Part shown: positions 38,583 to 47,171 of the stretch, piece by piece | Layout of the letters: each line of letters begins with the position of its first letter | How positions within the stretch are numbered: position 1 is the stretch's first letter | Assembly (NCBI GenBank): GCA_902630355.1 | Contig: CACOUL010000007.1 | Span: forward strand, 48,265 to 112,264 | DNA: 64,000 bases | Source: Planctomycetaceae bacterium | GTDB taxonomy: Bacteria; Planctomycetota; Planctomycetia; Pirellulales; UBA7805 | Direction of reading: 5' to 3' | Made by a program: the position numbers and the translations under genes | The notes under the pieces: generated by a model | Database searches by the model: none | What the model was told of the DNA's origin: nothing | Seen by the model: only the letters and a program-made list of their open reading frames with translations

Positions 38583-39002
38583 TTACGAGGCAAATTTGTT
38601 TCTGATCTGAGTGAGGGTAATTCCAACATCCAGCGCTAACACAACGAGGTAGGAGGCGATGAGATAATAGGCAAAGCCTGCATCCAGTAAAGTACTCCGG
38701 CTTATGGCGAGTGCCATGCAGAGACTAAGAGGCAGGGCCATTCGTAGAAACATACCAATCAGCGTGCAGTACATCGGATCGAGTCGATCCCCGTAGATCA
38801 GTCGGTTGAAAAGACGACTGAGAAAGACGGCACCCGCACACGTGACGATCGCGAGAAGTATGGCAGTCGGTACGGCGAAACCCGCCCAACTGCACGTCAG
38901 GCACAGCAATCCCAGCACCAGGACCGCGACAAACCAAAGGCCAGTCCTATCAGCGCAATGGGCCGTCGTTCCGTCCGCCTGACTCACTCGTTTACTTTCC
39001 AT
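38583..39002 (-). CDS. Membrane protein of the atp operon (AtpI/AtpR-like)
   Basis: 139 residues with four hydrophobic helices (LWFVAVLVLGLLCLTCSWAG, VPTAILLAIVTCAGAVFL, ALPLSLCMALAI, YYLIASYLVVLALDVGITL). Between atpZ-like and atpB genes this position is usually held by AtpI or AtpR, assembly helpers of the c ring. The ATG at 39002 was used; the longer frame to 39233 overlaps the gene before it. Sequence similarity is weak, so the assignment rests on position and topology. Confidence 0.7.
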   Translation of the reverse strand: MESKRVSQADGTTAHCADRTGLWFVAVLVLGLLCLTCSWAGFAVPTAILLAIVTCAGAVFLSRLFNRLIYGDRLDPMYCTLIGMFLRMALPLSLCMALAISRSTLLDAGFAYYLIASYLVVLALDVGITLTQIRNKFAS

Positions 39003-39013
39003 CGACCGGTCGC

Positions 39014-39286
39014 TCACTCGTCTCGTATCTGATCTTGATTTTCGCCCGTGTTCTCTCGCCGCTTGGTATCGTTTTTGGTTAGTTGCAAAAGATGCCACAA
39101 CGCTACGGAAAAACCGAACCCAAAACCGACGAGCGTAAAGGCAGCTTTGTAACCGAGTTGACGATCGATCCAGATTCCCAGCACACCTGGCAGGACCATT
39201 TCTAAAGCCACCGTCATCACCCGAGAGGCCCAAGCGGCCGCTTGGGCAAGGGGCGGACGACCATCATCCGGAGCGACCTTTATCAC
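39014..39286 (-). CDS. AtpZ/AtpI-family protein
   Basis: 90 residues from GTG 39286, first gene of the ATP synthase operon. Two membrane helices; the second part LGIWIDRQLGYKAAFTLVGF matches the G.WlD...g..p...l.G.. pattern of the AtpZ/'F0F1-ATPase subunit' family (DUF-type AtpI). The tail is charged (NDTKRRENTGENQDQIRDE). It is thought to aid assembly or ion supply. An extended -10 promoter may lie at 39348-39356. Confidence 0.8.
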   Translation of the reverse strand: MIKVAPDDGRPPLAQAAAWASRVMTVALEMVLPGVLGIWIDRQLGYKAAFTLVGFGFGFSVALWHLLQLTKNDTKRRENTGENQDQIRDE

Positions 39287-39347
39287 TGATGCTCATAGAC
39301 AAGAAAGTAGGCTGAAGAATTGGCTGGAAGGTATTGCCAAATCATCA

Positions 39348-39356
39348 TTTATAACA
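39348..39356 (-). promoter_or_regulatory. Possible extended -10 promoter of the atp operon
   Basis: On the minus strand TGTTATAAA gives a TATAAA -10 with an upstream TG, about 60 nt before the first atp gene. No good -35 is seen. Confidence 0.3.
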
Positions 39357-39711
39357 ATCTGAAACGTTCACGCAGCGGTGGACTCACGCGGCCCCGCAAC
39401 GAGTCGGACAATCTACTCGAACCGCAAAACAGGGTCAACCAAGCGACTCAGTTAAAATTTGATTTGCGACAACTCGATTCCGGAATCGGTTCGGGGTGGC
39501 CCGGCGGAAGACGCTCACCGCGGAACGCCCCGTTGACGAACTGAACGCTCGTCTCGAGAGGTGCGGTTTGTGACCGGTACGGGCGAAGCGGCCTCCGGCC
39601 GCGTCGGGTGTCGGCTCTACGGGTGCCGACGGAGAGGGCAGAGGAGCGGGGATCGGATTTTGTAACTGTAGAGAGTGGAAGGATTTGTGACAGTAAATCA
39701 GTATAAAAACT

Positions 39712-39740
39712 TTGCCTTTTTACCGCCGGGCAATTAGAAT
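39712..39740 (+). promoter_or_regulatory. Promoter of the DUF4912 gene
   Basis: TTGCCT (39712-39717), 17-nt spacer, TAGAAT (39735-39740). The transcript would start near 39747. The remaining part of the 39287-39711 gap holds no gene I can support. Confidence 0.5.
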
Positions 39741-39767
39741 CGAGGTAGACACATCAAATTCCCCGCA

Positions 39768-39819
39768 TGTGTTGAGGTCTGCACGGTAAAGGACCGTTAC
39801 GGCCGGGAGTTCGGGGAAT
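39768..39819 (+). promoter_or_regulatory. Hairpin leader of the DUF4912 gene
   Basis: ATTCCCCG (39768-39775) pairs with CGGGGAAT (39812-39819), a perfect 8-bp helix enclosing the smaller hairpin ACGGT/ACCGT (39783-39797). It lies between the promoter and the start codon and could act as a regulatory leader. Confidence 0.45.
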
Positions 39820-39851
39820 AAAAGCCTTGGGGCCCAATGAGGGAGATTCGG

Positions 39852-40937
39852 ATGACTGCTGCGTCCCTGCGAGCACTCACGTGTAAAGATCTGGCTCAAT
39901 TGGCTAAAAAAGATGGGGTTTCCGGGTGGCATGCCATGCGGAAGGAGGAGCTTGTACGTGCGCTTCTTCTGGCGGCCCGTCGCAAATCGCGGCGGAAGAC
40001 CGCCTCGGATGGCTCGCGAGCGACGAGTGTGAAAAAGGCGCGTGGCGAAGCGGAGGCGGGTGAATTTCAATCCGCGCAGCGGCTGGTCGATGCCATAAAA
40101 CAGGGGCAGTCCCACCGTCCGGTCCGGAGCAAATCGGACACGATCGTCTTGCTCGTCCGCGATCCTTACTGGCTGCAAGCCTCCTGGGACCTTAAGCGGG
40201 AGAGCATCGAGCGTGCGGCAGCGGCCCTCGATCGCGATTGGCATCGCGCTCAGCCGACACTGAGGCTTGTGGAAGCGGGTCAAACCGCCTCGGCCAAAGT
40301 GAGCGAACGCGTGATTCGTGATATTCCGATCCACGGGAAGGTGAACAACTGGTATATCGATGTTGCCGATCCACCCGCTTCCTTCCGCGTCAAAATCGGC
40401 TTTCTAGCCGGGGAGCGTTTTCACGGTCTTGCGACGAGCAATACCGTGACCACGCGGCCGCGCGAGGACAGCGCCGTTTTAGATGAAAACTGGCAGGACG
40501 TGGCGCATCAGTGCGACAAAATTTACGCCATGAGTGGCGGACTGGAAGACGGGGGAGATGCGGACTACCTTCGCGATCTGTTCGAAGAGAGGTTGCGTCG
40601 CCCGATGGGTTCACCGTTGGTGACGCGCTACGGCATTGGAGCCGATGCCATCGCAGCGAAGAAGCAAGATTTCCCTTTTCAAGTCGACTCCGAATTGATC
40701 ATCTATGGACAGACGACCCCCGGCTCGCACGTTGTGTTTCGCGGCGAACCGCTTGAGTTGCGGGAAGATGGTAGTTTTACCGTGCGCGTGCGACTCGAAG
40801 ATGGAAGAAAAGTGATTCCGATGTCTTCAACGCGGGCGGACGGACTTGAGCAAAAAACGGTCGTTGTGGCACTCGAGCGAAATACAAAGTTTCTCGAACC
40901 GGTGGTTCGGGAGATCGAGGACGTGATCAATAGTTAA
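39852..40937 (+). CDS. Rho_N-like + DUF4912 domain protein
   Basis: 361 residues. The N-terminus (LRALTCKDLAQLAKKDGVSGWHAMRKEELVRALL) is a Rho N-terminal/SAP-like helical motif that binds nucleic acid in other proteins, followed by a basic linker (RRKSRRKTASDG). The middle VRDPYWLQASWDL and WYIDVADPPASFRVKIGFL are DUF4912 motifs; the C-terminal part (ELIIYGQTTPGSHVVFRGEPLELREDGSF region) is beta-rich. Function is unknown. ATG 39852 has GGGAG six nt upstream; ATG 39837 is the alternative. Confidence 0.8.
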   Translation: MTAASLRALTCKDLAQLAKKDGVSGWHAMRKEELVRALLLAARRKSRRKTASDGSRATSVKKARGEAEAGEFQSAQRLVDAIKQGQSHRPVRSKSDTIVLLVRDPYWLQASWDLKRESIERAAAALDRDWHRAQPTLRLVEAGQTASAKVSERVIRDIPIHGKVNNWYIDVADPPASFRVKIGFLAGERFHGLATSNTVTTRPREDSAVLDENWQDVAHQCDKIYAMSGGLEDGGDADYLRDLFEERLRRPMGSPLVTRYGIGADAIAAKKQDFPFQVDSELIIYGQTTPGSHVVFRGEPLELREDGSFTVRVRLEDGRKVIPMSSTRADGLEQKTVVVALERNTKFLEPVVREIEDVINS

Positions 40938-41119
40938 CCGCCGCGGCAATCGTCTTTAAGTGTCCGTCACTCTTTGCGGTTGCGTTACGAAGCCTTTATG
41001 CTACGAAGAAGTGCAATCGCCTCACACGCTCGCTGGCCCCATTTTTCCGTGACGCATTTCAGGTTCCGAGTGGCACCGGAATTGCTCTGGTTTTTTGTTT
41101 GACATTTTGCGCCATTTGC

Positions 41120-41148
41120 TTGTTGTTTATTCTGGGCCGTGCTAGAGT
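41120..41148 (+). promoter_or_regulatory. Extended -10 promoter of the 41155 RNA
   Basis: TTGTTG (41120-41125), 17-nt spacer, TAGAGT (41143-41148) preceded by TGC. The start would fall at 41155-41156, exactly where the closing helix of the RNA begins. Confidence 0.6.
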
Positions 41149-41154
41149 ACCGCT

Positions 41155-41375
41155 GAGACGAGACTGCCATCGATCGTGTGCTGCGGCGCTTAATGAGGTA
41201 AGCCGCTAAATCAGCTCGTTGGGAGCCTTAGCAAAGGGACTTGGGGCCGTATAGCCAGCGTCCGGTGCGCAAAACTCCGGAGCAAACGTTTGGATCACGA
41301 AACCAGGACTCAAGGCACCCCCTTGAAGACAAACGAGCTTGCCCACGGCCCCGCAGCACACGATCGACAGCAGTC
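41155..41375 (+). ncRNA. Probable structured noncoding RNA (or larE leader), unidentified class
   Basis: About 220 nt closed by a perfect 16-bp helix: CGATCGTGTGCTGCGG (41171-41186) with its complement at 41351-41366. Outside it, after a 3x3 internal loop, GACTGC (41162-41167) pairs with GCAGTC (41370-41375). Inside, AGCTCGTT (41213-41220) pairs with AACGAGCT (41332-41339), and TCAAGG/CCTTGA form a hairpin (41310-41326). GGGGCCGT (41243-41250) can alternatively pair with ACGGCCCC (41345-41352). Its promoter is at 41120. The overall shape recalls 6S RNA, but no known class is matched. larE starts 124 nt after its end. Confidence 0.65.
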
Positions 41376-41453
41376 CTCTTGTCCCTGCAGTTTCATCGCT
41401 CTACGCTTAAGGGACGGCGCCGATATGAAGCGCTCGATGGCGAGCTTCTTGAG

Positions 41454-41481
41454 ACGATCGGTTCTCATGTCCCGTCTTTTT
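41454..41481 (+). terminator. Weak terminator-like hairpin before larE
   Basis: AGACG pairs with CGTCT around a long loop and runs into TTTTT. If used, it would end the 41155 RNA just before larE. A further hairpin, GCTCG/CGAGC, precedes it at about 41434-41447. Confidence 0.3.
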
Positions 41482-41498
41482 CAACGTGCCGATGTTGC

Positions 41499-42332
41499 AT
41501 GACGATGCTGCAGATTGAAGAAACCGTCGATCGGATCCTCTCCCTGCTCAAGGGGTTCGATGGTTGTGCCGTCGCTTTCAGCGGTGGAGTCGATAGTGCG
41601 GTTGTGGCGAAGGCAGCACAGCTTGCGCTGAAGGATCGCGCGGTGGCGGTCACGGCGGTGAGCCCAAGTCTCGCGGCGGAAGAGTTATCCACATCCCGTC
41701 AGGTTGCAAAAATCATTGGCATTCGCCATGAAATTCTGCAGACCCGCGAGCTTGAGAATCCGGAGTACAGTGCCAATTCGCCCCGCCGATGCTACCACTG
41801 TAAAAATGAGCTTTATGCCGAGATTCACAAGAATATGGGTCGTTGGCATACGGACGTGATGCTCAACGGGGCAAATCTTGATGACTGTGAAGACTATCGT
41901 CCGGGCCTGGAAGCGGCCGCCGATTGGAACGTGCGTAGTCCGTTGGCCGAGTGTGGGCTGCACAAAGCGGACGTGCGCCGCTTGGCAAAATATTGGGAAT
42001 TGCCGGTGTGGAATAAACCGGCAACTCCCTGTCTCTCAAGCCGCATTGCTTACGGGGAAGAGGTCAATGAAGATCGGCTTGCGATGATTGATCGAGCCGA
42101 GCAATATCTACGGAAGGCGGGTTACGGTACGGTGCGGGTTCGCTATCACAAGGGTGACCTGGCGCGGGTCGAGGTTCCCGGCGATCGAGTGGGGGAGTTG
42201 GGGGATCCGGAAACTCGCGAGCGGCTCATCGCGGAATTTCACAAAATTGGATTTCGCTACGTCTGTCTCGACCTGGAAGGGTTTCGCTCGGGAAGTCAGA
42301 ATCTGGTGTTGCCTCTACCGCCGAAACGCTGA
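41499..42332 (+). CDS. larE: ATP-dependent sacrificial sulfur transferase LarE
   Basis: 277 residues, PP-loop ATPase. LarE activates pyridinium dithioacid synthesis for the nickel-pincer cofactor of lactate racemase-type enzymes. The PP-loop SGGVDS is at 28-33. C178 in PCLSSRI aligns with the sacrificial Cys176 of Lactobacillus LarE. No larB or larC is nearby, so it may serve another sulfur transfer. I use ATG 41499; the frame extends back to 41241, but that part is the structured RNA. Confidence 0.85.
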   Translation: MTMLQIEETVDRILSLLKGFDGCAVAFSGGVDSAVVAKAAQLALKDRAVAVTAVSPSLAAEELSTSRQVAKIIGIRHEILQTRELENPEYSANSPRRCYHCKNELYAEIHKNMGRWHTDVMLNGANLDDCEDYRPGLEAAADWNVRSPLAECGLHKADVRRLAKYWELPVWNKPATPCLSSRIAYGEEVNEDRLAMIDRAEQYLRKAGYGTVRVRYHKGDLARVEVPGDRVGELGDPETRERLIAEFHKIGFRYVCLDLEGFRSGSQNLVLPLPPKR

Positions 42333-42417
42333 AGAAGTATGCCCTCCGATGAGGATCTATGACCCGGGGCAGACGAGATCAGCTTGCTCCACCAAGTGAT
42401 TGCCGGTGCTTATTTTT

Positions 42418-42867
42418 ATGACTTACGAAACGCAGCTTCAGATCAATCTGCTTCTTCAATCGCTAGCGACTTTTGCAATGTTCGGCGTGATCTGGTTGAT
42501 TCAGTTGGTCAACTACCCGCTGCAGATTCACGTGCCGGCAGAAAATTTTGTCGATTACCAAATCGGGCACATGCGTCGCATCACACAAATCGTTGCTCCC
42601 CTCATGTTGCTTGAAGCGATCTCGTCGGTTTGGCTACTCGTAATTCCCCTCTCCGGGATCGGGTCAGTGCTGGCGTGGGTCGGTTTTGCACTTGTCATGA
42701 TTCTTTGGATTTCAACCGGCGCAATCCAGGTACCGCTGCATCGCAGGCTTGAAGAGGGGAGAGACGAGCGTGCAATCCGCGGATTGATCGCGAGTAACTG
42801 GATTCGAACCTTGGGTTGGACGGCCCGAACTGTGACGGTCGCGTGGCTCCTGCTTCTGTTAGCCTAG
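42418..42867 (+). CDS. Four-helix membrane protein of unknown function
   Basis: 149 residues with four hydrophobic segments (LLLQSLATFAMFGVIWLIQL, MLLEAISSVWLLVIPLSGIG, VLAWVGFALVMILWISTGA, WTARTVTVAWLLLLLA). The loop IQVPLHRRLEEGRDERAI and NWIRTLGWTAR look like a conserved cytoplasmic motif found in DUF1772-like proteins, but I cannot assign the family. A TTG at 42400 is an alternative start. It follows larE by 85 bp and may be cotranscribed. Confidence 0.7.
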   Translation: MTYETQLQINLLLQSLATFAMFGVIWLIQLVNYPLQIHVPAENFVDYQIGHMRRITQIVAPLMLLEAISSVWLLVIPLSGIGSVLAWVGFALVMILWISTGAIQVPLHRRLEEGRDERAIRGLIASNWIRTLGWTARTVTVAWLLLLLA

Positions 42868-42922
42868 CTTGTCGCTTCGACGCGTTTCGAAGTAAAGAAC
42901 ACATCGAGCTGTAGCGTTGCCG

Positions 42923-44500
42923 TCAGCTGAGTGGTCCACTACCCGTCAGTTTCATCACCACAAGAATGATCAGAACCACGGCGGCCAGAGCGATGATGAC
43001 GTACCAGATCCAATCGGGAAATCCGCGACGCGTCTGCTTTCTCGGATTGCTTGCGGTTCTTCTCGCGCTTCGTGAGCCGCTCTTTTTTTCGGTCGGCCCC
43101 GGTTTGTTTCCGCCTTTTGTTTTTGCAGAACCCTCCGTATCGATGACAATAGGGCCCTGGCCGGAAGGGTCCGCCGATTGGGACTGTTTCTTTTGTCTCG
43201 TAACCGGTTTGCCGACTCTACTCGATTGAGCTGTTTTTGCCGAAGCGGCCGGGTCTGCCACCGTGTTGCCCGTCGCATCGGTGAGGGTATCGGAGGGCCG
43301 CGTTTTCTGAGGTTGCCCTTTCCTCCGGGTGACTTGCACACGGGGCTTCGATTTTTTTGTGTCCCCGCTACCGCCGACCGATCGGGAAGAGGTCGCCGTC
43401 AGGGCAGCGGACATGCCGCTGCTCGAGGGATTGTCTGAGCCGGCATAGTTGCTTCCGCGACCTTGCAGCCAGGAGCCCAACTGCTGCGCAACCTCGGCCG
43501 CCGTCTGTTGCCGCTCATCCTCCTTTTTTTCCATCATCTGCTCGCAAATAACCAGCAGTTCCGGCGGTACGTCAGGCCGATCTTTCCGGATACTTTCTGG
43601 CGTGCTGTTTTGATGCGCGAGAATCCGTTGCGGTAGCGTGCCTTCAGGGAAGGGTGGGTGGCCGGTGAGAATGTAGTAAAACGTGCAGCCGAGGCTATAG
43701 ATGTCGGCACGCCCATCCACCAAATGACTATTGACCGCCTGTTCCGGCGACAAATAATCGGCTGTTCCAAGGACATTCTCATCATGCATTACCGTGAGTG
43801 ATGCCTGCTCATCGTCCCCGTCATCAAGCCGCGCGAGCCCCATGTCGAGGATTTTTACCACGCCACTTTCGTCGACCAATAAATTGGCCGGTTTGATGTC
43901 TCGGTGTACAAGATCCGCTTCATGGGCATGCTGCAGTCCTTCAGCTGCCTGGGCAATGTATTGTGCTGCCAGTTCGTATTCGAGCGGACCGGTCTCTTTC
44001 ACCAATTTTTGTAAATCGGTTCCATCGACAAACTCCATCACGAGATAGTGAGTGCCTTTGTCCTCGTCGATGTCGTAAGCACGTACGATATTGCCATGAT
44101 CGAGCCTCGCTGCAGCCTGTGCTTCCTTTTTGAATCGCGCCAGGTAGGAAGACTCCTCCACCTTCCCCTTAGGTAGAACTTTGATCGCAACCCGCCGCTG
44201 CATGAGTACGTGATCGGCTAAATAAACGCTGCTCATGCCACCCGTACCGAGGTGGCCTAGTAACTTGTATTTGCCAAGAAAAAATCCCTTGTAGCGTCCT
44301 TCAAGCAGCTTTTCACTTTGCCAGGCGGTGATAATTTTCTTTTCGATCAGAAAATTCGCGACCACCGTGGGGTCTCCCGGTAGAAGTCCCCCTGATTCAT
44401 CCTTTAGCGCACCGAGAACTTTTGTGATCTGATCGGGATTTTCAACCAGTCCACTCCGCTTCAACAAATCGAGCAGTTTTTCTACGCTGACAGTTGCCAT
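42923..44500 (-). CDS. Transmembrane Ser/Thr protein kinase
   Basis: 525 residues. An N-terminal region of about 50 residues (VEKLLDLLKRSGLVENPDQI) precedes a PknB-type kinase with LGTGGMSSVYLA, VAIKVL, catalytic HRDIKPANLL, DMG in place of DFG (ILDMGLARLDDGDD), and GTADYLSPEQ. The C-terminal third is Lys/Ser/Thr/Pro-rich and likely disordered, ending in a membrane helix (WIWYVIIALAAVVLIILVVM), so the kinase is tail-anchored. The DMG variant is common in planctomycete kinases. The start is ATG 44500; the frame runs to 44527. Confidence 0.9.
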   Translation of the reverse strand: MATVSVEKLLDLLKRSGLVENPDQITKVLGALKDESGGLLPGDPTVVANFLIEKKIITAWQSEKLLEGRYKGFFLGKYKLLGHLGTGGMSSVYLADHVLMQRRVAIKVLPKGKVEESSYLARFKKEAQAAARLDHGNIVRAYDIDEDKGTHYLVMEFVDGTDLQKLVKETGPLEYELAAQYIAQAAEGLQHAHEADLVHRDIKPANLLVDESGVVKILDMGLARLDDGDDEQASLTVMHDENVLGTADYLSPEQAVNSHLVDGRADIYSLGCTFYYILTGHPPFPEGTLPQRILAHQNSTPESIRKDRPDVPPELLVICEQMMEKKEDERQQTAAEVAQQLGSWLQGRGSNYAGSDNPSSSGMSAALTATSSRSVGGSGDTKKSKPRVQVTRRKGQPQKTRPSDTLTDATGNTVADPAASAKTAQSSRVGKPVTRQKKQSQSADPSGQGPIVIDTEGSAKTKGGNKPGPTEKKSGSRSARRTASNPRKQTRRGFPDWIWYVIIALAAVVLIILVVMKLTGSGPLS

Positions 44501-44813
44501 GTCACGCTTGCGGAGGCAGAGAATCAAATCAGCCGCCGCTCTTGCTCCCGAGAAGTGGTTTATGTCGGATTGCGGTGCGATCCAAACTGGGGCGTTGCGC
44601 TAGCTTCGAAGTCATTAGAGTAGCACGTTGTCGAACAGAATTCTAGTTTTTCCTCACAGGATTGTTACAATTTAAGACGTTTTCTTCCGTTCTTCTGCCG
44701 GGAGTAACGATTAGTAGGGGTCGGTTTGGTGATCCGCTTTGGCCACTGTTTTGACCACTGTTTTAATCACCGTTGCGAAAAGTACGTTAGTGCACTTTAC
44801 TTCGAGGGCTTGA

Positions 44814-45083
44814 GTGAAATTATTCGGTTGGCTTTTTCCTCATCTCCGGCAGTCGCCATCCTTGCCCCGCGTGGTGCTGTACACGCGCGATGGCTGTCAT
44901 CTTTGTGAGGATGCGAAAGATATTTTGTCTGAGCATGGTTTGGTTCCAAAGGAGATCAACATCGATCACGATCCGGGATTGCAGAGCCAATTCGACGAGT
45001 GTGTGCCTGTCGTTGAGATCGATGGAAAAATTCGATTCCGAGGTCGCATCGATCGCAGGTTGCTTCGGCGGCTGCTCCCCTGA
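44814..45083 (+). CDS. Glutaredoxin-like protein (DUF836 family)
   Basis: 89 residues from GTG 44814, with GAGGG upstream. VVLYTRDGCHLCEDAKDIL has the CHLC redox pair typical of DUF836/glutaredoxin-like proteins, and CVPVVEIDGKIRFRGRID matches the cis-Pro strand. It probably reduces disulfides or carries thiol groups. The next gene starts 77 bp later. Upstream, CCACTGTTTT occurs twice (44744-44765). Confidence 0.85.
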   Translation: MKLFGWLFPHLRQSPSLPRVVLYTRDGCHLCEDAKDILSEHGLVPKEINIDHDPGLQSQFDECVPVVEIDGKIRFRGRIDRRLLRRLLP

Positions 45084-45160
45084 TTTTATGTTTTCCGTGT
45101 GGGCGGGGTTGCCGGTTTGTCGATTGAAGTTGCTTGTATGGCTATTGCAGGGGACGATTC

Positions 45161-45901
45161 ATGACGGAAGGCAGACGCCCGGATAAATTGACGCAATTCG
45201 GCATCCTCGCTAAGCACTGGTCGCCCGGGCGGGTTAAAACGCGTTTGGCAGATTTCTGTGGAGAACAGAGAGCCGCGCAACTGCATCGCGCATTTCTCGA
45301 ATCGACGTTGTGCCGATTTGCCTCAGTGGCTGAACGCCACGTACTGTGCTTTACGCCGGAACAAACGCGGGCCGACTTTGAGGAAATATCGGGCGGTCAC
45401 TGGAAACTGTTGGCGCAGGTCTCTGGAGATCTTGGCGAGCGTATCGCAAGCTATTTTCAAGAAGCATTTGCTTCGGGGAGCGAGCGGGTAGTGCTTGTGG
45501 GTGCCGATGCGCCGAGTCTACCCATCGCGAGCGTCACTGCCGCCTTCCGGGCGCTGGAGCAGCACGACCTTGCGTTCGTTCCGAGTGAAGATGGTGGCTA
45601 TTGTTTGATAGGCGCCACCCGGCCTGTGGAACCAGTCACAACCAACATTCGTTGGGGAAGTGAATCGGTCTGGGAGCAGACACGGGAAAAATTTTCGACG
45701 CTCAACTGGTCTGCCAAAATATTGCCCTCGTGGTATGACATCGATCACGAAAAAGATCTCTTGCGCCTGATGAATGAATTGGCTTTGATTCGCAATGATT
45801 CGAAAGACGGTCACGATGCGGAGGATGCGAATCTCGACTGGCTCCGCGGTCAAATTCACGAAATCTGCAAGGGTTTGTCCGTCGGCCACCCGAAAGATTA
45901 G
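45161..45901 (+). CDS. TIGR04282-type glycosyltransferase-like protein (DUF2064)
   Basis: 246 residues, GT-A/CofC-like nucleotidyl/glycosyltransferase fold. FGILAKHWSPGRVKTRLADF is the nucleotide loop, LVGADAPSLP the DxD-like metal site, and FVPSEDGGYCLIG the conserved acceptor-site motif. TIGR04282 proteins are associated with arsenosugar biosynthesis clusters in other bacteria. The ATG at 45161 has AGGGGA upstream. An ArsM-like gene is at 60967, but the partner radical SAM ArsS was not recognised here. Confidence 0.8.
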   Translation: MTEGRRPDKLTQFGILAKHWSPGRVKTRLADFCGEQRAAQLHRAFLESTLCRFASVAERHVLCFTPEQTRADFEEISGGHWKLLAQVSGDLGERIASYFQEAFASGSERVVLVGADAPSLPIASVTAAFRALEQHDLAFVPSEDGGYCLIGATRPVEPVTTNIRWGSESVWEQTREKFSTLNWSAKILPSWYDIDHEKDLLRLMNELALIRNDSKDGHDAEDANLDWLRGQIHEICKGLSVGHPKD

Positions 45902-46009
45902 TGGTGGATCGGTTCACCACTGCTTCGCGAGCATTGTGCTTTTCTTGCTTTTTCACCTCAATCATCACGGCCACCTTGCGAGTCCATCAGCCGGGAGTAG
46001 ATTGAATGT

Positions 46010-47140
46010 ATGAATGATTGTGTGGTTATCGGTGGTGGTGCGGTAGGTCTTTCGATTGCCTATGAACTCTCACGGCACGACTGGCAAGTTCAGTTGGTCG
46101 AGAGAAATCAATGCGGTCAAGAAGCGTCGTGGGCCGGAGCCGGTATTCTGCCGGCAACGAGCGACAAACCCGGGACAGAAGCTTATCAGCGACTCGCTCA
46201 GGTGAGCGCGGAGTTGCATGCGCGGTGGGCCGATGAACTGAGAAACGAAACAGGGATCGATACGGGGTATCACCGCTGCGGGGAACTCTTTCTCGAAGAA
46301 GAGGAGATTCCCGGTGAACCTCTTTCCCGCAGCCGACTGGCTCTTGAATCGCGTGGCGTGCAGGTGGAGTTGATGGATCGCCACCGCATCGGGCAGATTG
46401 AACCGAATCTCGCCGTCACGGAGAAGGAGATTGCGAATGGAGCGGTCTACCACACTCCGGGTTCGGCGCAAATCCGCAATCCCCGCTATTTGCAATCTCT
46501 GAAGGAAGCCTGCCGGCAACGAGGGGTGCAAATCACCGAAGGGGCAGACGTGTTGGGGTTCGATTCCCAGGGTGAATCGATCAGCTCGGTGCAGACGACG
46601 GCAGGCAATTTTTCAGCCGCACACTTTTGTCTCGCTGCAGGAGCCTGGACGACCCCGTTGGCCGAAATGCTGGGCTTCACGCTGCCTGTGAAACCGATCC
46701 GAGGCCAAATGGTACTTTTGCGGGGCGATCAGCGGGTAATCGAACGCATCATTCATCAAGGCAGCCACTACCTGGTTCCTCGCCCCGATGGACGCGTGTT
46801 GGTGGGGTCGACTTTGGAAGATGTGGGATTCGAAAAGAAGACAACGATTTCGGCAATCGGTGCGCTGCTTCGATTCGCGCAAAACAGAGTGCCGGCACTT
46901 GCGTTGGCAGAAGTCGAGCGGTGCTGGGCCGGATTTCGCCCCGCAAGTCCCGATGGCTATCCCTACATCGGTGCGGTTCCCGGTTTCACCAATGGTTGGG
47001 TCGCGGCAGGTCATTACCGATGGGGACTCTTTCTCTCGCCGGCGACCGCCGTGCTGGCCCGGGAGTTGATGCAGGGAGAGACTCCTAGCGTTGCCCACGA
47101 TGACTTTCGGATAGCTCGCACGACTGCAGCGGTAGGGTGA
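46010..47140 (+). CDS. FAD-dependent glycine oxidase-like enzyme (ThiO/DAO family)
   Basis: 376 residues. The Rossmann FAD motif is VVIGGGAVGLSIAYELS, followed by EASWAGAGIL, the hallmark of ThiO, and FRPASPDGYPYIGAVP at the C-terminal FAD site. ThiO oxidises glycine to iminoglycine for thiazole synthesis. No thiamine gene lies nearby, so the role is inferred from sequence. It ends 31 bp before the next FAD/NAD enzyme and is probably cotranscribed with the 47172-50215 genes. Confidence 0.85.
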   Translation: MNDCVVIGGGAVGLSIAYELSRHDWQVQLVERNQCGQEASWAGAGILPATSDKPGTEAYQRLAQVSAELHARWADELRNETGIDTGYHRCGELFLEEEEIPGEPLSRSRLALESRGVQVELMDRHRIGQIEPNLAVTEKEIANGAVYHTPGSAQIRNPRYLQSLKEACRQRGVQITEGADVLGFDSQGESISSVQTTAGNFSAAHFCLAAGAWTTPLAEMLGFTLPVKPIRGQMVLLRGDQRVIERIIHQGSHYLVPRPDGRVLVGSTLEDVGFEKKTTISAIGALLRFAQNRVPALALAEVERCWAGFRPASPDGYPYIGAVPGFTNGWVAAGHYRWGLFLSPATAVLARELMQGETPSVAHDDFRIARTTAAVG

Positions 47141-47171
47141 GGCGGATGCACTCTGGTGGACCGGGGAAAAC

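Noticed and set aside
41155-41375. Identity as SRP RNA, RNase P RNA or tmRNA
   Set aside because: The SRP GGAAGG-type loop, the RNase P GAGGAAAGTCCGG-like block and the tmRNA tRNA-like ends are all missing. 6S RNA is not excluded but not shown.
41241-41498. In-frame 86-codon extension of LarE
   Set aside because: The LarE family starts at about 41499, and this stretch forms the structured RNA; the translated extension is Arg/Ser-rich with no family resemblance.
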